Source: a virus. Taken from it: DNA of 20,419 nt. The notes under the pieces were generated by a model. The model did no database searches. It saw nothing but the letters and a program-made list of their open reading frames with translations, and was not told the DNA's origin. The DNA is taken from positions 1 through 20,419 of the IMG/VR virus record IMGVR_UViG_3300018080_000688. The stretch is one strand, 5' to 3'. This document shows, in pieces, positions 20,415 through 20,419 of the stretch. Within the stretch, counting starts at the first letter, position 1. Every line of letters begins with the position of its first letter. A program made the translations under genes and the position numbers.

Positions 20415-20419
20415 TTTAA

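Overview
This window looks like part of the genome of a T4-like (Tevenvirinae-type, contractile-tail) bacteriophage. It is AT-rich and densely packed, with Shine-Dalgarno sites of the AGGAG type before almost every gene, so the host is a bacterium that uses canonical ribosome binding. The host cannot be named from this sequence. The assignment rests on a run of T4 homologues on the minus strand: portal gp20, prohead protease gp21, scaffold gp22, major capsid gp23, recombinase UvsX, replicative helicase gp41, baseplate gp25 and baseplate gp6.

Reading the minus strand from right to left, the layout is as follows. A small double helix-turn-helix protein (20414-19962) and a protein with an FPLFFP/NLHYLPP motif (19930-19259) come first. 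The head cassette follows: a small tagged protein, portal, a second small tagged protein, protease, a third small tagged protein, a short unknown, scaffold and major capsid (19218-13060), closed by a strong intrinsic terminator at 13003-13029. Next are uvsX and a gp41-type helicase (12929-10390), then gp25 and gp6 (10354-7272). The left part holds a probable baseplate/tail protein, a fourth tagged protein, a small virion protein that appears frameshifted, and three long beta-rich fibre or adhesin-like proteins (7268-962).

A gap at 9417-9970 interrupts the minus-strand series. It has a plus-strand sigma70-like promoter, two very short plus-strand ORFs, a second promoter-like motif and about 165 nt of hairpin-rich sequence without an ORF, which is a candidate small RNA. 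At the far left are two plus-strand genes: the end of a glycine-alternating repeat protein and a small lipoprotein. The lipoprotein converges on the last fibre gene with a 16-bp overlap.

Four small proteins, encoded at three places in the head cassette and one in the tail cassette, begin with the same 16-residue peptide, which ends in an (I/V)xE site. In T4 the prohead protease gp21 cuts after (I/L)xE, and internal head proteins are directed into the prohead by a short N-terminal peptide ending in that site. The protease is encoded here, and the capsid protein has an IAE|A site at residue 63. I therefore infer that the four are internal head proteins carrying a capsid-targeting sequence. An (A/T)ATAAATA motif, resembling the T4/cyanophage late promoter, recurs 25-38 nt before eight minus-strand genes and suggests gp55-type late transcription.
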